The translations under genes and the position numbers were made by a program. The notes below the pieces were generated by a model. The model saw only the letters and a list, made by a program, of their open reading frames with translations. It was not told where the DNA came from and made no database searches. DNA of 6,402 nt. Origin: Arsenophonus sp052174535. GTDB taxonomy: Bacteria > Pseudomonadota > Gammaproteobacteria > Enterobacterales > Enterobacteriaceae. The stretch covers positions 1 to 6,402 of the forward strand of contig JBQMRQ010000071.1 in assembly GCA_052174535.1 (NCBI GenBank). Direction: 5' to 3'. Below are positions 5,784 to 6,402 of the stretch, piece after piece (within the stretch, counting starts at the first letter, position 1; each line of letters starts with the position of its first letter).

Positions 5784-6402
5784 CTATTTCTGAGGAATTT
5801 GTCGTAACTTTTCTAACCATTCAGGCATATCATGCGCTCCTAACGCATAACTTAATAACTGTGGTTTTATGCCAGGCAGTGTGTTAGCTAATCGTAATCC
5901 AACATTACGAATCATTTTTTTAATTGGATTATTACCATCAAATAATTTGCGAAATCCCTGCATACTCGCCAACATCAGTGCAGCCTTATATTTACGTTTA
6001 CGTTCATAACTTTGTAAATAAAGATACTGACCAATGTCTTTACCAGTAGCATTCAAACGTCGTAATTGTCCAATCAATTCGGCAGCATCCATAAAACCTA
6101 AATTTACTCCTTGTCCTGCTAAAGGGTGTATTATATGAGCAGCATCACCTAATAAAGCGATACGTTGACCAGCAAAATTTCGCGCATACTGGCCAATAAG
6201 TGGGAAAATCTGACGTTCACTAATTAACTGACAGAAACCGAGACGCATATCTAAAGCTACACTTAACTCTTTTTCAAATATAGAAACCTTTAAATTTAGG
6301 CCCCTACGCGCTTGTATTGTCGGTAATGACCAAACAATAGAGCAAAGATGAGGGTCGTAAAGCGGTAAAAATGCTAAAATGCTATCGTTATGAAAAGATT
6401 GA
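5784..6402 (-). CDS. ubiI: 2-octaprenylphenol hydroxylase UbiI (C-terminal 205 residues, runs off right edge)
   Basis: FAD-dependent monooxygenase of ubiquinone biosynthesis, responsible for the C5 hydroxylation; also called visC. The frame is open from the right edge to TAG at 5786-5784 and aligns to E. coli UbiI from its HGEGILAFLPL region to the end. Visible landmarks are ILAFLPLYDPHLCSIVWSLP (~6375-6316), the second FAD-binding motif GDAAHIIHPLAGQGVNLGF with MDAAELI (~6155-6080), and the C-terminal KPQLL...DMPEWL. The Met at 6248 is internal, not the start; the true start and the N-terminal Rossmann GxGxxG lie outside. UbiI rather than its paralogue UbiH is favoured by the alignment and by the adjacent gcvT fossil. 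The C-terminus runs a few residues past the E. coli end. No breaks are seen, so it appears functional. No terminator is evident after it. Confidence 0.94.
   Translation of the reverse strand, partial: QSFHNDSILAFLPLYDPHLCSIVWSLPTIQARRGLNLKVSIFEKELSVALDMRLGFCQLISERQIFPLIGQYARNFAGQRIALLGDAAHIIHPLAGQGVNLGFMDAAELIGQLRRLNATGKDIGQYLYLQSYERKRKYKAALMLASMQGFRKLFDGNNPIKKMIRNVGLRLANTLPGIKPQLLSYALGAHDMPEWLEKLRQIPQK

Noticed and set aside
5784..6248. A 154-residue protein starting at the Met at 6248
   Set aside because: The frame is open upstream to the window edge and matches UbiI there, so this Met is internal.
1..6402. CRISPR array, tRNA, rRNA or riboswitch
   Set aside because: No regularly spaced repeats, no cloverleaf-like or rRNA-like conserved sequence and no recognisable riboswitch core were seen on either strand.

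Overview
The window looks like the chromosome of an AT-rich member of the Enterobacterales with a degrading genome, most likely an insect-associated symbiont (an Arsenophonus-like Morganellaceae lineage is my guess; genus is inference). LysS, PrfB and UbiI read as close relatives of the E. coli proteins. The ~3.8 kb between prfB and ubiI contains no convincing intact gene and many broken ones.

Layout. Positions 1-909 (minus) hold the first 303 codons of lysS (lysyl-tRNA synthetase), running off the left edge. Just upstream in the same operon, 918-2015 (minus) is an intact prfB (release factor 2). It has lost the programmed +1 frameshift that normally autoregulates RF2. At the right edge, 5784-6402 (minus) is the C-terminal half of ubiI/visC (ubiquinone C5-hydroxylase). 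Between them lies a gene graveyard: a possible IS3-type transposase scrap (2231-2457, plus), a possible type III secretion tip-protein (SipD/IpaD) scrap (2630-2878, minus), a possible SorC/DeoR-type regulator N-terminus with an intact ribosome binding site (3100-3309, plus), a compact double-dyad promoter region (3612-3655), a frameshifted small membrane protein remnant (3681-3880, plus), an IS256-family transposase pseudogene in many frames (3989-4933, plus), and a gcvT (glycine cleavage T protein) pseudogene (about 4975-5600, minus).

Meaning. From memory, E. coli has lysS-prfB-recJ-dsbC-xerD-fldB...bglA-gcvP-gcvH-gcvT-ubiI, with lysS, prfB, recJ, dsbC, xerD, gcvPHT and ubiI on one strand. 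The window keeps both ends of this block in the same order and strand, with a gcvT fossil still beside ubiI. It is therefore a collapsed version of the ancestral block. The genes between gcvT and prfB are replaced by mobile-element and virulence-type debris. The surviving genes serve translation (lysS, prfB) and respiration (ubiI); the lost ones include one-carbon metabolism (gcv) and, at this locus at least, recJ, dsbC and xerD. No RNA gene, CRISPR array or convincing terminator was found.
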